A stretch of DNA of 64,000 nt from Desulfovibrio intestinalis. Lineage in GTDB: Bacteria; Desulfobacterota; Desulfovibrionia; Desulfovibrionales; Desulfovibrionaceae. The notes under the pieces are model-generated. The model did not search any database, was not told the DNA's origin, and was given only the letters and a program-made list of their open reading frames with translations. A program made the position numbers and the translations under genes. Positions within the stretch are counted from its first letter, which is position 1. Each line of letters opens with the position of its first letter. Of the stretch, positions 1 to 8,832 are shown piece after piece. Location: contig NZ_JACHGO010000006.1 in the NCBI RefSeq assembly GCF_014202345.1, positions 62,001-126,000 on the forward strand. The letters are read 5' to 3'.

Positions 1-604
1 GCAGGCCGGTGAACAGAAGCCCCAAAAGAATGATGAAACCGAAGCGCTCAATGCTCAAATAGCTCATAGCAGCGTTGAAAGGCAGAAAATAGGCCACAAC
101 CTTGCTGCCGTCCAGCGGAGGAATGGGCAGCAGATTGAGCCAGCCCAGGCCAAAGTTGATAATTACCCCAACCTGCATGGATTTGAGCGCAAAGATATAA
201 AAGCTGCTGTGCTGCCACTCGACAGGCGGAAAAAAGTTCAGGGTCAGCCGCAGCAAAACACCGAATACGCCTGCAAGAATAAAGTTGGTCAGCGGGCCAG
301 CCAGGGCCACCAGCATCATGTCCTTGGCAGGATTGCGAAAATAGCGCGGGTTGACGGGCACAGGTTTGGCCCAGCCAAAAACAAAGGAGCCGCTGAGGCT
401 CGTGAGGCCAAAAACCAGCAATCCCATCGGGTCAATGTGCGGCAGGGGATTGAGGGTCAGGCGTCCCATCATGCGGGCAGTGGGGTCGCCACAGCGCGCG
501 GCCACCCATCCGTGGGCCACTTCATGCAGAATAATGCCCAGAAGAGCAGGCACTGCCGCGATGGACAGCGTGCTCAGGGCTTGGGATATATCTAAGTTGA
601 ACAT
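1..604 (-). CDS. Site-2-type zinc metalloprotease (M50 family), 3' end cut by window edge
   Basis: Intramembrane metalloprotease of the M50/site-2 protease family. Reading leftwards from the ATG at 604, the protein opens with a hydrophobic helix carrying LGIILHEVAHGW, which contains the HExxH zinc motif. A segment reading NPLPHIDPMG follows, and further on NLLPIPPLDGSK supplies the second conserved Asp region (LD-G) of the family. At least four hydrophobic segments are visible. About 201 codons are present and the frame is still open at base 1, so the C-terminus is missing. The short form without PDZ domain resembles the rhomboid-sized M50B proteases of unknown substrate that are common in Desulfovibrio and Firmicutes. 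Family assignment is firm; the substrate is unknown. Confidence 0.9.
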   Translation of the reverse strand, partial: MFNLDISQALSTLSIAAVPALLGIILHEVAHGWVAARCGDPTARMMGRLTLNPLPHIDPMGLLVFGLTSLSGSFVFGWAKPVPVNPRYFRNPAKDMMLVALAGPLTNFILAGVFGVLLRLTLNFFPPVEWQHSSFYIFALKSMQVGVIINFGLGWLNLLPIPPLDGSKVVAYFLPFNAAMSYLSIERFGFIILLGLLFTGL

Positions 605-840
605 TGTTGGCGGGTACCATTTTCCGTGCGGCGGAGCAACTTTTTGCCCGCGCCGGTAAGTGTTAGGCCTGCCCGAGACGGCTTTGGCGTTCAGGTTTTG
701 TCATTCAGCGGCAACGCTGCCTTACGGGAACCCTTGGCGGCTGTCTGCCGGGGTAACAGACTGTTTTGAATGCCAGTCACAAAGGGTTCATAAAAGCAGC
801 GTCACACAGCCAAAAGACAGAAATCTGGCGCGCCCGCCGA

Positions 841-1146
841 CTAGCCGGAGGAGGCCACCTTTCGAACAAGAACTTCGTCGCCCGGCCAGATGTGCCTGTC
901 AGGGGTAAGCAGCTGGCCGTTACGGGCCACCAGGGCCGTTTCTTCAGCCAGCCCCAGCGCTGCAAGCAATTGCCGCGACGTTTTGGGCCTGGGCAAAGAG
1001 AGGTGTTTTTCCTCGGGCTGCAACAGCACGACAATACGCGCGCCCGTGTGTTCAGGCTTGATTACCTGGCAGTGGGCGGGAATTTCCACCGGAGCGCGGC
1101 GGGGGCGCAACTGATCTTCTTGCGGGGTAGTGGACGTTTCCGTCAT
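841..1146 (-). CDS. MoaD/ThiS-like ubiquitin-fold protein with Ser-Ser-Gly C-terminus
   Basis: A 101-residue protein whose last 70 residues look like a beta-grasp sulfur-carrier fold. The tail has the MoaD/ThiS pattern: VARNGQLL, then a GDEV element, then LVRKVASSG. The first 30 residues are a Pro/Arg-rich extension. True ThiS and MoaD end in Gly-Gly, which is adenylated and thiocarboxylated; here the last three codons read Ser-Ser-Gly followed directly by TAG, so the penultimate Gly is missing. It is the last gene of a minus-strand run, 24 bp after the C_GCAxxG gene. It may be a relative that no longer carries sulfur or that works without a diglycine. Fold assignment is fairly sure; role unknown. 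Confidence 0.7.
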   Translation of the reverse strand: MTETSTTPQEDQLRPRRAPVEIPAHCQVIKPEHTGARIVVLLQPEEKHLSLPRPKTSRQLLAALGLAEETALVARNGQLLTPDRHIWPGDEVLVRKVASSG

Positions 1147-1170
1147 CGGGGTCTCCTTGTGGCGCAGTGG

Positions 1171-1611
1171 CTATAAATATTCTTCCAGCAGTGCGCAGGT
1201 TTCGCAAATCATAGGAACGCACACTGTGGTGAACAGTTTTTTTTCAAGTATAAGCGCGCGGGCTTGCGGATCCGTAAGGTCATGGCCCAAAATGCCGCGG
1301 CATTCAAGGCTGCCGTGAGCCTGGGCAAAGGCCGTCATAAAGGCGTCGCGGCGGGCGTACAGGGCCTGCTTCTGCTCACGGCTGCACGCTCCGGCCGGGC
1401 CGTGGGCAAGGCCAATGGCCATAAGCGCCCCGGTGACACAGCCGCATGTGTCTGCCTGCCCCATGCCCGAACCAAAACAGGAGGCAATGCGCAACGCGTC
1501 TTCGTAGGGAAGACCGAATTTTTCAGAAAAATGGCTCAACACCTGTTGGGCACAAATAACGCCCATGCCAAAATTTTCCTGCACCTCTGCAATATCCATT
1601 TTCTCGCTCAT
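1171..1611 (-). CDS. C_GCAxxG_C_C family redox-type protein
   Basis: A 146-residue cysteine-rich protein of the C_GCAxxG_C_C family, small proteins thought to bind metal or run redox reactions. Visible motifs are GMGVICAQ near the N-terminus, ASCFGSGMGQ, then CGCVTGALMAIGL (the family signature region), LECRGILG and a C-terminal CVPMICETC. I chose the Met of MSEKMDIAEV (base 1611) because upstream codons look non-coding. An earlier Met 13 codons upstream is possible. It lies 49 bp after the Gate-domain gene and 24 bp before the MoaD-like gene, all on the minus strand, so the three are probably co-transcribed. Confidence 0.85.
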   Translation of the reverse strand: MSEKMDIAEVQENFGMGVICAQQVLSHFSEKFGLPYEDALRIASCFGSGMGQADTCGCVTGALMAIGLAHGPAGACSREQKQALYARRDAFMTAFAQAHGSLECRGILGHDLTDPQARALILEKKLFTTVCVPMICETCALLEEYL

Positions 1612-1660
1612 TGGCTGTCTCTGCCGGGCTGTTCCGGTGGTCGCGTGCACGCCGTTTCAG

Positions 1661-2650
1661 CTAGGCGCTGGCGTAGTAATAGATAATGGTTACAACCGTC
1701 ATGCTGGCCGCGCGCAGTCCCTGATTTGCCAGAATGAGGCGCAGCGCCAGTGCCGGGCGGAAAAAGCCGGAATACGAAGGCAACTGGTGGCGTATGCCGC
1801 GCATGGGCGTGGACAGTATGTTGCCCACCATCAGGGCCAGCACGACATCACGGGCCGACAGGCCGCCTGTTTGCAGCACGCTGCCCGCCGCGCCAAGGGC
1901 AGCTCCAAGTTCCGCAGCGAGATGCAGCACGATAATGCCCATAGCCTGCGGCTTCAAGAAGGAAAGCCAGGACATGTGCTGTGAAAGCCATTGCTCTGCC
2001 AGGGCGAAATAGCCGAACTGCTGCATGAGATACATAAGCACGTAGATGGGCGCGGTAAAGTACACAAGCTTGGGCAGGCGGCGCGTGAAGCGCTTCCAGG
2101 CCTTGCGCAGGGCGGCGTTCCAGTCTGTGCGCTCATCGCTGTCGGCCTTGCAGGCAATACAGCCCGGCGGGGGTGGCGGCAGTATGCGCCGGGCCAGCAC
2201 CACGGTAAAGGCCGTGCGCCCTATGGCGGCCATCAGGGTAAGCCCCACGTAAACGACGGCAGGCATGCCCAGCACGGGCCAGGTAAGCAGAAAAATGGTG
2301 GGTGTGTGCACCATATATGCGGGCAAACTGTTGAAAAGGTTGGCCAGCATAAGTTCTTTGCCGGAAAGTTCGCCCAGGTTGTGGCTGTCGGACAAGAGGC
2401 TGTTGGCCGCTGCCGGAGACACAAAGGCCAGTGAAAAACTGGCTCCCGCCACTTCGCGCAGATGAGCCACGCGGGCCAGCGGGGCAGCCAGGCGGGCCAG
2501 ATGGCGTGTCCAGCGCAAGGCCTCGAGCACGTTGGCTATGAGCAGGCCTGCGGCCATGCCCATGAGCAGGCGCAAGAGCGGCCAGCCCAGCGCATGCCAG
2601 AGCGCAGCCAGAGAAAAGGCTGTTTCTGCTGATGAGGGTTGAACAGGCAT
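1661..2650 (-). CDS. Gate-domain (nucleoside-recognition family) membrane protein
   Basis: A 329-residue polytopic inner-membrane protein with about eight hydrophobic segments and two copies of the Gate-type fold. The first half carries FVSPAAANSLLSDSH and FNSLPAYMVHTPT; the second half carries LAAELGAALGAAGS and MVGNILSTPMRGIRHQLP, the kind of polar loops seen in Gate domains. A Pro-rich cytoplasmic linker (five prolines then GCIACK) with two cysteines joins the halves. Such proteins are usually called nucleoside recognition domain proteins, but no substrate is established for this type. It follows rnhA by 33 bp and precedes the C_GCAxxG gene by 49 bp. Confidence 0.75.
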   Translation of the reverse strand: MPVQPSSAETAFSLAALWHALGWPLLRLLMGMAAGLLIANVLEALRWTRHLARLAAPLARVAHLREVAGASFSLAFVSPAAANSLLSDSHNLGELSGKELMLANLFNSLPAYMVHTPTIFLLTWPVLGMPAVVYVGLTLMAAIGRTAFTVVLARRILPPPPPGCIACKADSDERTDWNAALRKAWKRFTRRLPKLVYFTAPIYVLMYLMQQFGYFALAEQWLSQHMSWLSFLKPQAMGIIVLHLAAELGAALGAAGSVLQTGGLSARDVVLALMVGNILSTPMRGIRHQLPSYSGFFRPALALRLILANQGLRAASMTVVTIIYYYASA

Positions 2651-2683
2651 GATTTTGCGGTATTGCGGTTCGCGTGTTGGCAG

Positions 2684-3154
2684 TTAGGCTTTGTAGCCCG
2701 TATCCTGCGGCAGGTCACGGCGGCTTGCCTGGGTGCGGGCCAGAACATCGCAACGTTCGTTTTCCGGGTGTCCTGCATGTCCTTTAAGCCAGTGAAACGT
2801 TACCTTGTGCTGGCGCAGAAGCGGCAACATACGCTGCCACAGATCCACATTGAGCACGGGCTTTTTGTCCGACTTGATCCAGTTCTTTTTCACCCATCCC
2901 CACAACCAGCCCTTGCTCACGCTGTCGCACACATAGCGCGAATCCGTGTACAGATCCACAAGACAGGGGCTCTTGAGTATAACCAGTGATTCAATGACGG
3001 CCAGCATTTCCATGCGGTTGTTGGTGGTGAGGGCGTACCCGCCGGAAAATTCCTTGCGGTAGTCTTCTCCTTCCAGCTTGAGAATGGCTGCCCAGCCGCC
3101 GGGGCCGGGGTTGCCGAGACAGGAACCGTCAGTATGAATGGTCACTTTTTGCAT
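2684..3154 (-). CDS. rnhA: Ribonuclease HI
   Basis: RNase HI, which cuts the RNA strand of RNA-DNA hybrids. The 156-residue protein opens MQKVTIHTDGSCLGNPGPGG, holding the first catalytic Asp. TTNNRMEM supplies the catalytic Glu, LYTDSRYV the second Asp, and HAGHPENERCD the His loop and last Asp, so all active-site residues are present. I place the start at the Met 11 codons inside the longest frame because it matches the family N-terminus; the extra residues (MTPQINFPRNT) have no counterpart. It appears to be the first gene of a minus-strand run that continues into the Gate-domain, C_GCAxxG and MoaD-like genes. Confidence 0.95.
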   Translation of the reverse strand: MQKVTIHTDGSCLGNPGPGGWAAILKLEGEDYRKEFSGGYALTTNNRMEMLAVIESLVILKSPCLVDLYTDSRYVCDSVSKGWLWGWVKKNWIKSDKKPVLNVDLWQRMLPLLRQHKVTFHWLKGHAGHPENERCDVLARTQASRRDLPQDTGYKA

Positions 3155-3603
3155 TGTATTCCTTGGAAAGTTTATCTGCGGCGTCATGACGCCGGGCCTA
3201 GAAACCGTTTGGGAAAAACGGGAACCGTTGGAGAGCCGGATTCTTTATGGCGCAGCCCCGCTTGCGCGGCTGTTACAGTTAACGGGCTGTAGTTTCAGGC
3301 CTTCTCGAGCCTGCCTTCTGGCGCGTGAGCCGCACCGCCGCTGCCGGGCAGAGCAGGGCAGGCAGTTATTGAAAATAATCTGCACAGTCCGGCTTTTTAT
3401 AAAACCAGCGCTGCAAGCTCGGGCCGCATGGGGGCACTTAAACTTTTTCAAATCTAAAAAGCTCTAATGGCAAGCACGAAAGTAAAATCGGGAAGGTCTT
3501 AATACGGACGGAAAGTGCTTCCGTTTCGAGACCTGCCCTCGCACGGGCGCAGCATACACGGCATGGAGGCAGTGGGCAACGTGGGCTTTGGCAGCGAACC
3601 GCA
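3155..3603. other. Intergenic stretch with a TAGAGC-type element
   Basis: No convincing gene. The stretch between rnhA and the chemoreceptor holds a moderate inverted repeat around 3251-3272 (CAGCCCCGC with GCGCGGCTG). At 3437-3469 lies an A/T-rich segment ending in the half-palindrome GCTCTAA that matches the element at 23214-23253. The short frames here are not codon-like. Confidence 0.5.
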
Positions 3604-3643
3604 TACAAAAATCCGGCCCTTTCCTGCGGGAAAAGGCCGGATT
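3604..3643 (-). terminator. Rho-independent terminator of the chemoreceptor gene
   Basis: On the minus strand AATCCGGCC and GGCCGGATT form a long stem around CTTTTCCCGCAGGAAAG and run into TTTTTG. It sits 22 bp downstream of the stop codon at 3666, as expected for the end of that transcript. Confidence 0.85.
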
Positions 3644-3665
3644 GAAGTAATGTGCAAAAGAAGCA

Positions 3666-5411
3666 TCAGGCCCGTTTGAGATTCTCGATAATCCTGGCCA
3701 GTTCCTGAGCCTGCCGGGCCAGATCGGAAACGGCCTTGCTGGCTTCGCCCATTGCCTGCGATGTTTCGCTGGCAATGGTGTTCACATGTTCCACAGACCG
3801 GGCTATTTCTTCCGACGATGCCGACTGCTGCTCACTGGCTGTGGCGATGCTGCGCACCTGGTCTGCTGTCTGTTCCGCAAGCTCGAGGATTTCCTTCAAG
3901 GCGTCGCCGCTGCGCAGGGTGAACTGCGTGGCGCGGTTTACCTTCTCCACTGCGGTGTCCATACGCTTCACGCCGGCTTGTGAACTTTCCTGAATGGCGC
4001 CGATGGCTTTGCCCACATCCATCGTGGAAGCCATTGTTTTTTCAGCAAGCTTGCGCACTTCGTCGGCAACAACGGCAAAACCCCGGCCGGCGTCACCTGC
4101 GCGGGCTGCTTCAATGGCCGCGTTGAGAGCCAGAAGGTTGGTCTGGTCGGCAATGTCCGATATGACCGTCATGATTTCAGAGATGGCCTGTGCATGGCCG
4201 GAAAGCTCGTCCATACTGGTTTTGAGCGCCATAGTGTCGCTCTGCACATCGTTGATGGCAGTCTGGCACTGGGCGGTTATCTGCTCGCCGTCATGCGCTT
4301 TTTCCTGCGTGGCGCTCGAAAGGCTGGCCCCGGTGGCGGCGTTTCTGGCGACTTCAAGTACCGTGGCGTTCATTTCTTCAACAGCGGTGGCGGTGTCAGC
4401 AATGCGCCCAGCCTGTTGCGCCGCGCCGTGTGAGGACTGTTCTATCTGGGCTGAAAGTTCTTCAGAGGCAGAAGCGATGACGTTGACGACGCCTTCCAGC
4501 TGGGCAGCTGCGTCAAGCAGCCCTTCGCGACGGGCGTTTTCTGCCCTGGCGCGCGCCTCTTCGGCTTCTGCCTGGGCAATCCCGGCCCGCTCCGAGGCTT
4601 CCCGCGCCTTGAGGGATTCCTGCTGCGCGTGCTCGATGTTTTCTTTCAGGGCGTTCACCATGGTCACAATGGATTTATATACGCCTTCCTTGGCGCTGCC
4701 GTCATCCACATTGTAGTCGCCCTGCACCACGCGGTTGGCAACGTTGTTGAGTTCGCCGGGGTCTTTGCCCAGCTGTTTGTGCGTGCCGCGAATAATAAAG
4801 ATAACCGTAGCCGTGCCCGCAATCAGGGCGGCTGCAAGCAAGGTTATAATCAGCACTCTCGCATTGCTGTACATCTCGTCACAGCTATTGCTGGCGGCAT
4901 CGCCGCCCTCCGTGTTGATGCGCACCAGGCTCATGAGCGACTCATTGCACTGTTCAAAGAGCGTGCGGGACTGCGAACGGAAGAGCTGCATGGCCTGATC
5001 ATGCTTGTCGTTGCTCGCAAGCTGCATGACCTTGCTGCTGATTTCCAGATATTCCTTCCACTGCCGCAGAAAGGCGTCGTATGTCTGCTGTTCCTGAGGG
5101 GAGGAGATGAGCTTCACATACCGGCTGCTGACGGAGCCCATATCCTTCAGGGCTGCATCCATGCGTTTTTTGTAGGTCTGGCTGTACTCGTCAGAGCTGT
5201 CAATACTGACAAGCATGGATTCTGCAAGCCGGTAGTCTGATGTGAGCACGTTCAGGTTCAGGGCGCTTCGCGTAGAAGGAAGCCAGTTGCGGCTGATTTC
5301 CGTTGATCCGTCATTGATCTTTGACATCTGCATCAGGCTGAACAGGCCCAATAGTGCTATGAGCAGAAGCAAAAACGCTGACATGAGCGAGAGCTTTACT
5401 CCTAATTTCAT
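3666..5411 (-). CDS. Methyl-accepting chemotaxis protein with four-helix-bundle sensor
   Basis: A 581-residue transmembrane chemoreceptor. Residues about 8-28 form the first membrane helix, residues about 35-180 a periplasmic helical region resembling the 4HB_MCP sensor domain, and residues about 190-212 the second helix. A short HAMP-like segment and coiled coil follow. The cytoplasmic tip is the universally conserved signalling hairpin ([19 protein letters not shown], then [16 protein letters not shown]) that contacts CheA and CheW. No CheR/CheB-tethering pentapeptide is seen; the protein ends [10 protein letters not shown]. The SD GGGGGA lies just before the ATG. It is monocistronic, with its own terminator and a long A/T-rich upstream region. 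Ligand unknown. Confidence 0.93.
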   Translation of the reverse strand: MKLGVKLSLMSAFLLLLIALLGLFSLMQMSKINDGSTEISRNWLPSTRSALNLNVLTSDYRLAESMLVSIDSSDEYSQTYKKRMDAALKDMGSVSSRYVKLISSPQEQQTYDAFLRQWKEYLEISSKVMQLASNDKHDQAMQLFRSQSRTLFEQCNESLMSLVRINTEGGDAASNSCDEMYSNARVLIITLLAAALIAGTATVIFIIRGTHKQLGKDPGELNNVANRVVQGDYNVDDGSAKEGVYKSIVTMVNALKENIEHAQQESLKAREASERAGIAQAEAEEARARAENARREGLLDAAAQLEGVVNVIASASEELSAQIEQSSHGAAQQAGRIADTATAVEEMNATVLEVARNAATGASLSSATQEKAHDGEQITAQCQTAINDVQSDTMALKTSMDELSGHAQAISEIMTVISDIADQTNLLALNAAIEAARAGDAGRGFAVVADEVRKLAEKTMASTMDVGKAIGAIQESSQAGVKRMDTAVEKVNRATQFTLRSGDALKEILELAEQTADQVRSIATASEQQSASSEEIARSVEHVNTIASETSQAMGEASKAVSDLARQAQELARIIENLKRA

Positions 5412-5973
5412 ATTTTCCCCCAGGATAGGTGAGTATGCTGTAGTTGTGTGAGATGTTCTTATGTAAGCAAAGAGTTTGCTTTACAGTTGTTTACATGTTG
5501 TATTATGTGCAGGTGATTATTTTTTTAGATGTATATGATGTACTTTATGATGTGTCAGATTTTTTATCATTGCTTAAAATGTATTATTGGCATTACTAAT
5601 CCTGACTTATGGGCATTAGCAATATAAAAAATGGGTTTCAAAAAATAATAGTTTTAGAATGTTGTAAGTAATAAAGTGATTTTATTTATTTGTGCATTAT
5701 TATTTACTGTAGTGTTTGCCATTGATGTGCAAAAAACAGTGGGTATATTTTAAGTGGCAGCAGGCTTGCCCGTTGGTGTCTGTAGTGTTGTTTGGTTTCA
5801 GGTCGGGGTGTGCCAACAGCAAGACAAAAATACGGCAAAATGCCGCCCCTGAATGGCGTCTTATTGAATAGCTATGCTTCCGGCATCAAGAGCGCGTGAT
5901 AATTTTCAGTCATGAAATATTTTGAAATAAAACTTTTAATAAAATTAAAGTGCTGTGTGTAACTATTTGGCGT
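5412..5973. other. A/T-rich intergenic region upstream of the chemoreceptor
   Basis: About 560 bases, clearly richer in A and T than the flanking genes, with many TATAAT-like and poly-T/A stretches and no open frame worth calling. It must contain the chemoreceptor promoter (minus strand), but I cannot single out a sigma-28 or sigma-54 site with confidence. Confidence 0.5.
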
Positions 5974-6010
5974 TTAAAATAAAAATGACCGAAGCAGAAC
6001 TTCGGTCATT
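5974..6010 (-). terminator. Rho-independent terminator downstream of ahcY
   Basis: AATGACCGAAG (5984-5994) pairs with CTTCGGTCATT (6000-6010) around a 5-base loop. On the minus strand the stem is followed by TTTTATTTTA. It lies about 275 bp past the ahcY stop codon, with no gene between. Confidence 0.85.
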
Positions 6011-6046
6011 ACGCAGGGGCGCGGCGGGCAGCCGCCCCGTGCATGC

Positions 6047-6115
6047 GTAAAAGGGCAAGACCCTTTTACGACGATTTTCAGCAGGCGCCGGAGCCGTTGT
6101 TGCGTCCGGCGCCTG
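6047..6115. other. Two additional hairpins in the ahcY 3' region
   Basis: GTAAAAGGG/CCCTTTTAC (6047-6069) and CAGGCGCCGGA/TCCGGCGCCTG (6082-6115) are perfect stems that lie between ahcY and its U-tailed terminator. Neither has a U-run. They could stabilise the 3' end of the ahcY mRNA or act as backup termination structures. Confidence 0.55.
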
Positions 6116-6283
6116 TGGCGGTTTTTAGCCGCGCAATACAACTATCCTGAATCCGTTTTTTGTACCCTGTCTTGCAAGGGCGGGCCATGCAGTAATCGTG
6201 TTACCGCAGCTCCAGCGTTTTTTGCGCCGGGCGGCCAGAGCTCTTGACCGCCGGGCGTTCCAATTCTTGCAAAGGCTAATGGC

Positions 6284-7705
6284 CTAGTAGCGGTAGTGGT
6301 CTGCCTTGAAGGGGCCGTCCACATTGACGCCGATATAATCGGCCTGTTCCTTGGTCAGCTTGGTCAGCTTGACGCCAAGACGGCCAAGATGCAGGCGGGC
6401 CACTTCTTCGTCCAGTTCCTTGGGCAGGGTGTACACCTTGTTTTCCAGCTTCTCAGTGGCCAGCTTGATCTGGGCCAGGGTCTGGTTGGTGAAGCTGTTG
6501 GACATGACAAAGCTGGCGTGGCCCGTGGCGCAGCCAAGGTTGACCAGGCGGCCTTCAGCCAGCACAACGATGCTGCGGCCAGACTTGAGGGTCCACTTGT
6601 CCACCTGCGGCTTGATGTTCAGGCAGGAGACGCCGGGCGTGTTTTCAAGATAGGTCATTTCAATTTCATTGTCGAAATGGCCGATATTGCACACAATGGC
6701 CTCGTCCTTCATGCCTTCCATATGCTTGCCGGTGATGACGTGGTAGTTGCCCGTGCAGGTGACGTAGATGTCGCCCTGAGCCAGCGCGTCTTCAATGGTG
6801 GTGACTTCATAGCCTTCCATCGCGGCCTGAAGGGCGCAGATGGGGTCGATTTCCGTCACCAGCACGCGCGCGCCGAAGCCGCGCATGGACTGGGCGCAGC
6901 CCTTGCCCACGTCGCCGTAGCCCACGACCACAACCACCTTGCCGGCAATCATGACGTCAGTGGCACGCTTGATGCCGTCAGCCAGGGACTCGCGGCAGCC
7001 GTACAGGTTGTCGAACTTGGACTTGGTAACAGCGTCGTTGACGTTGATGGCAGGGAAGAGCAGCTTGCCAGCGGCTTCCAGCTGATACAAGCGATGCACG
7101 CCAGTGGTGGTTTCTTCCGAAACGCCCTTCATCTTGGCGGCCACCTTGTGCCAGTGCTGCGGATCTTCTTTGAGGCGCAGCTTGAGGCGGTCAAGGATGC
7201 ACTGCAGTTCCTTGTTGTCGGTCTTTTCATCAAGAACAGCGGGGTTGTTTTCAGCTTCAACACCCTTGTGGATAAGCAGGGTGGCGTCGCCGCCGTCGTC
7301 AACAATAAGGTCGGGGCCGCTGCCGTCAGGCCAGGTAAGGGCCATTTCGGTGCACCACCAGTAATCTTCAAGGGTTTCGCCTTTCCAGGCAAAAACCTTG
7401 GCCATGCCAAGGTCGGCAATGGCGGAGGCGGCGTGGTCCTGCGTGGAGAAAATATTGCACGAAGCCCAGCGGATGTCCGCGCCCAGAGCGTGCAGCGTCT
7501 GGATGAGCATGGCCGTCTGGATGGTCATGTGCAGGGAGCCCGTGATCTTGAGTCCCTTAAGCGGCTTGCTTGGGCCGTATTTCTTGATGCATTCCATAAG
7601 GCCGGGCACTTCCCGCTCGGAAAGCTGCATTTCTTTTTTGCCGAAATCGGCCAGGGCCATGTCTGCAACTTTGTGCGCCAGACTCAGGTCAAGAGCTTTG
7701 GTCAT
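6284..7705 (-). CDS. ahcY: S-adenosylhomocysteine hydrolase
   Basis: Splits S-adenosylhomocysteine into adenosine and homocysteine, relieving product inhibition of methyltransferases. The 473 residues match the family length. Visible signatures are [21 protein letters not shown], the [13 protein letters not shown] nucleotide-binding loop for [13 protein letters not shown], and the C-terminal FKADHYRY that completes the neighbouring subunit's active site. It lies 86 bp downstream of the SahR-like regulator-methyltransferase gene on the same strand, so the pair is probably one transcription unit. A U-tailed terminator follows. Confidence 0.97.
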   Translation of the reverse strand: MTKALDLSLAHKVADMALADFGKKEMQLSEREVPGLMECIKKYGPSKPLKGLKITGSLHMTIQTAMLIQTLHALGADIRWASCNIFSTQDHAASAIADLGMAKVFAWKGETLEDYWWCTEMALTWPDGSGPDLIVDDGGDATLLIHKGVEAENNPAVLDEKTDNKELQCILDRLKLRLKEDPQHWHKVAAKMKGVSEETTTGVHRLYQLEAAGKLLFPAINVNDAVTKSKFDNLYGCRESLADGIKRATDVMIAGKVVVVVGYGDVGKGCAQSMRGFGARVLVTEIDPICALQAAMEGYEVTTIEDALAQGDIYVTCTGNYHVITGKHMEGMKDEAIVCNIGHFDNEIEMTYLENTPGVSCLNIKPQVDKWTLKSGRSIVVLAEGRLVNLGCATGHASFVMSNSFTNQTLAQIKLATEKLENKVYTLPKELDEEVARLHLGRLGVKLTKLTKEQADYIGVNVDGPFKADHYRY

Positions 7706-7791
7706 GGATGTCTCCTATCCTTTGAAGTATGTGATTTGTTAATGATTTTATGCGGGTGGAATGTTGTGCTTCTTGCCCCGCGGCAAAAAGG

Positions 7792-8715
7792 CTAATGGGC
7801 CTCTGCTGTCAAAATCAGCAGGGTCAGGCCCCGGTCCACGGGCTGCCGCGTACAGGTCAGCGTGTTGAAGCCCACAGACTTGAGGTCAGCGGCAAGGCCG
7901 TCTTCTTCAAAACCAAGCCAGCGGTCGCCGTAGCGGTTGCGCATGGTTTCGTCGCTGTGGCGAAGAAAATCCGCCACAAAAAGACGTCCGCCGGGGGCCA
8001 TGATGCGGCGTATCTCGCGCAGCCCGTGCAGCGGGTCGGAAAGATGGTGCAGCACAAGGTTGATGCAGGCGAAATCCGCTTCCTGGTCCCGCAGGGGCAG
8101 GTGGCTCAGTTCGCCGATACGCAGCGATACGCGGTCGTCCGAAAGGTCTTCAGGTGTAAAGCGCCGGCGGCAGATCTCAAGCATGCGTGCAGAGCCGTCC
8201 ACACCGATGACGCCACGCGCCAGCGGCAGCATGCGCGCAAGCACGGCCCCTGTGCCGCAGCCCAGGTCCACAGCCATGCCGCAGTCTTTGGGCACAGCGG
8301 CGCACACGGCGTCAGGCAGATCAAAAGCCCCCAGAACCTCGCGGTTCAGTTCGTCCCAGTCTTCAGCAATGGCGTTGAAGAACTGGCGGGTTTTGAGGGC
8401 GCGTTCTTCAAGCATCTGCGCCGCCATATTAAGGTCTGCCCTCATGGCTGCGTCTGCATGAACAAAGGGTGAGATGGAGAGCAGAAAGTCGCGCTCTTCG
8501 CCTGCGCGTGGCGTAGCGTAGAAGACCCACAGCCCGTCGCGCCGCGAGGTAAGCAGCCCCGCCTCGGTAAGGATTTTCAGATGACGTGAAACCCGTGATT
8601 GCCCCATATCCAGAATGCGCACCAGTTCGTTGACCGACAACTCGTAATGCAGCAAGATATGCACAAGGCGAAGGCGTGTTTCGTCTGAAAGTGCTTTAAA
8701 ATACAAAAGTGCCAT
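7792..8715 (-). CDS. ArsR-type regulator fused to SAM-dependent methyltransferase (SahR-like)
   Basis: A 307-residue two-domain protein. Residues 1-95 are an ArsR-type winged helix (KALSDETRLRLVHILL, then LVRILDMGQSRVSRHLKIL as recognition helix, then GLWVFYA). No CxC metal-binding pair is present in this domain. Residues about 110-300 form a class I methyltransferase fold with the SAM loop AVDLGCGTGAVLARML and motif GVIGVDGS. SahR, the SAH-responsive repressor of methionine-cycle genes known in Desulfovibrionales and other proteobacteria, belongs to the ArsR family and can carry a SAM-binding domain. Position directly before ahcY fits that role. Whether the second domain catalyses or only senses SAM/SAH cannot be seen. 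Confidence 0.85.
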   Translation of the reverse strand: MALLYFKALSDETRLRLVHILLHYELSVNELVRILDMGQSRVSRHLKILTEAGLLTSRRDGLWVFYATPRAGEERDFLLSISPFVHADAAMRADLNMAAQMLEERALKTRQFFNAIAEDWDELNREVLGAFDLPDAVCAAVPKDCGMAVDLGCGTGAVLARMLPLARGVIGVDGSARMLEICRRRFTPEDLSDDRVSLRIGELSHLPLRDQEADFACINLVLHHLSDPLHGLREIRRIMAPGGRLFVADFLRHSDETMRNRYGDRWLGFEEDGLAADLKSVGFNTLTCTRQPVDRGLTLLILTAEAH

Positions 8716-8732
8716 TTGTTTTCCTGCGATAA

Positions 8733-8748
8733 ATCAACTTATGTTGAT
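8733..8748. promoter_or_regulatory. Palindromic operator upstream of the SahR-like gene
   Basis: ATCAACTTATGTTGAT is a dyad with 6-bp arms (ATCAAC/GTTGAT), 18 bp upstream of the regulator ATG. A further ATATCAATATAT segment follows at 8753-8764. Arm length and spacing are typical of ArsR-family operators, so autoregulation of the regulator-ahcY unit is likely. The assignment rests on position and symmetry only. Confidence 0.6.
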
Positions 8749-8832
8749 GCTAATATCAATATATCTGCATATGGTCAACAGACCTCGTGCTGCGCAAACC
8801 TTTCCCTGTGCGGGGCGGCTCTGTGATTCAGC

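Noticed and set aside
6296..7795. 499-codon plus-strand frame opposite ahcY
   Set aside because: The ahcY frame is conserved end to end; the antisense translation has no recognisable domain.
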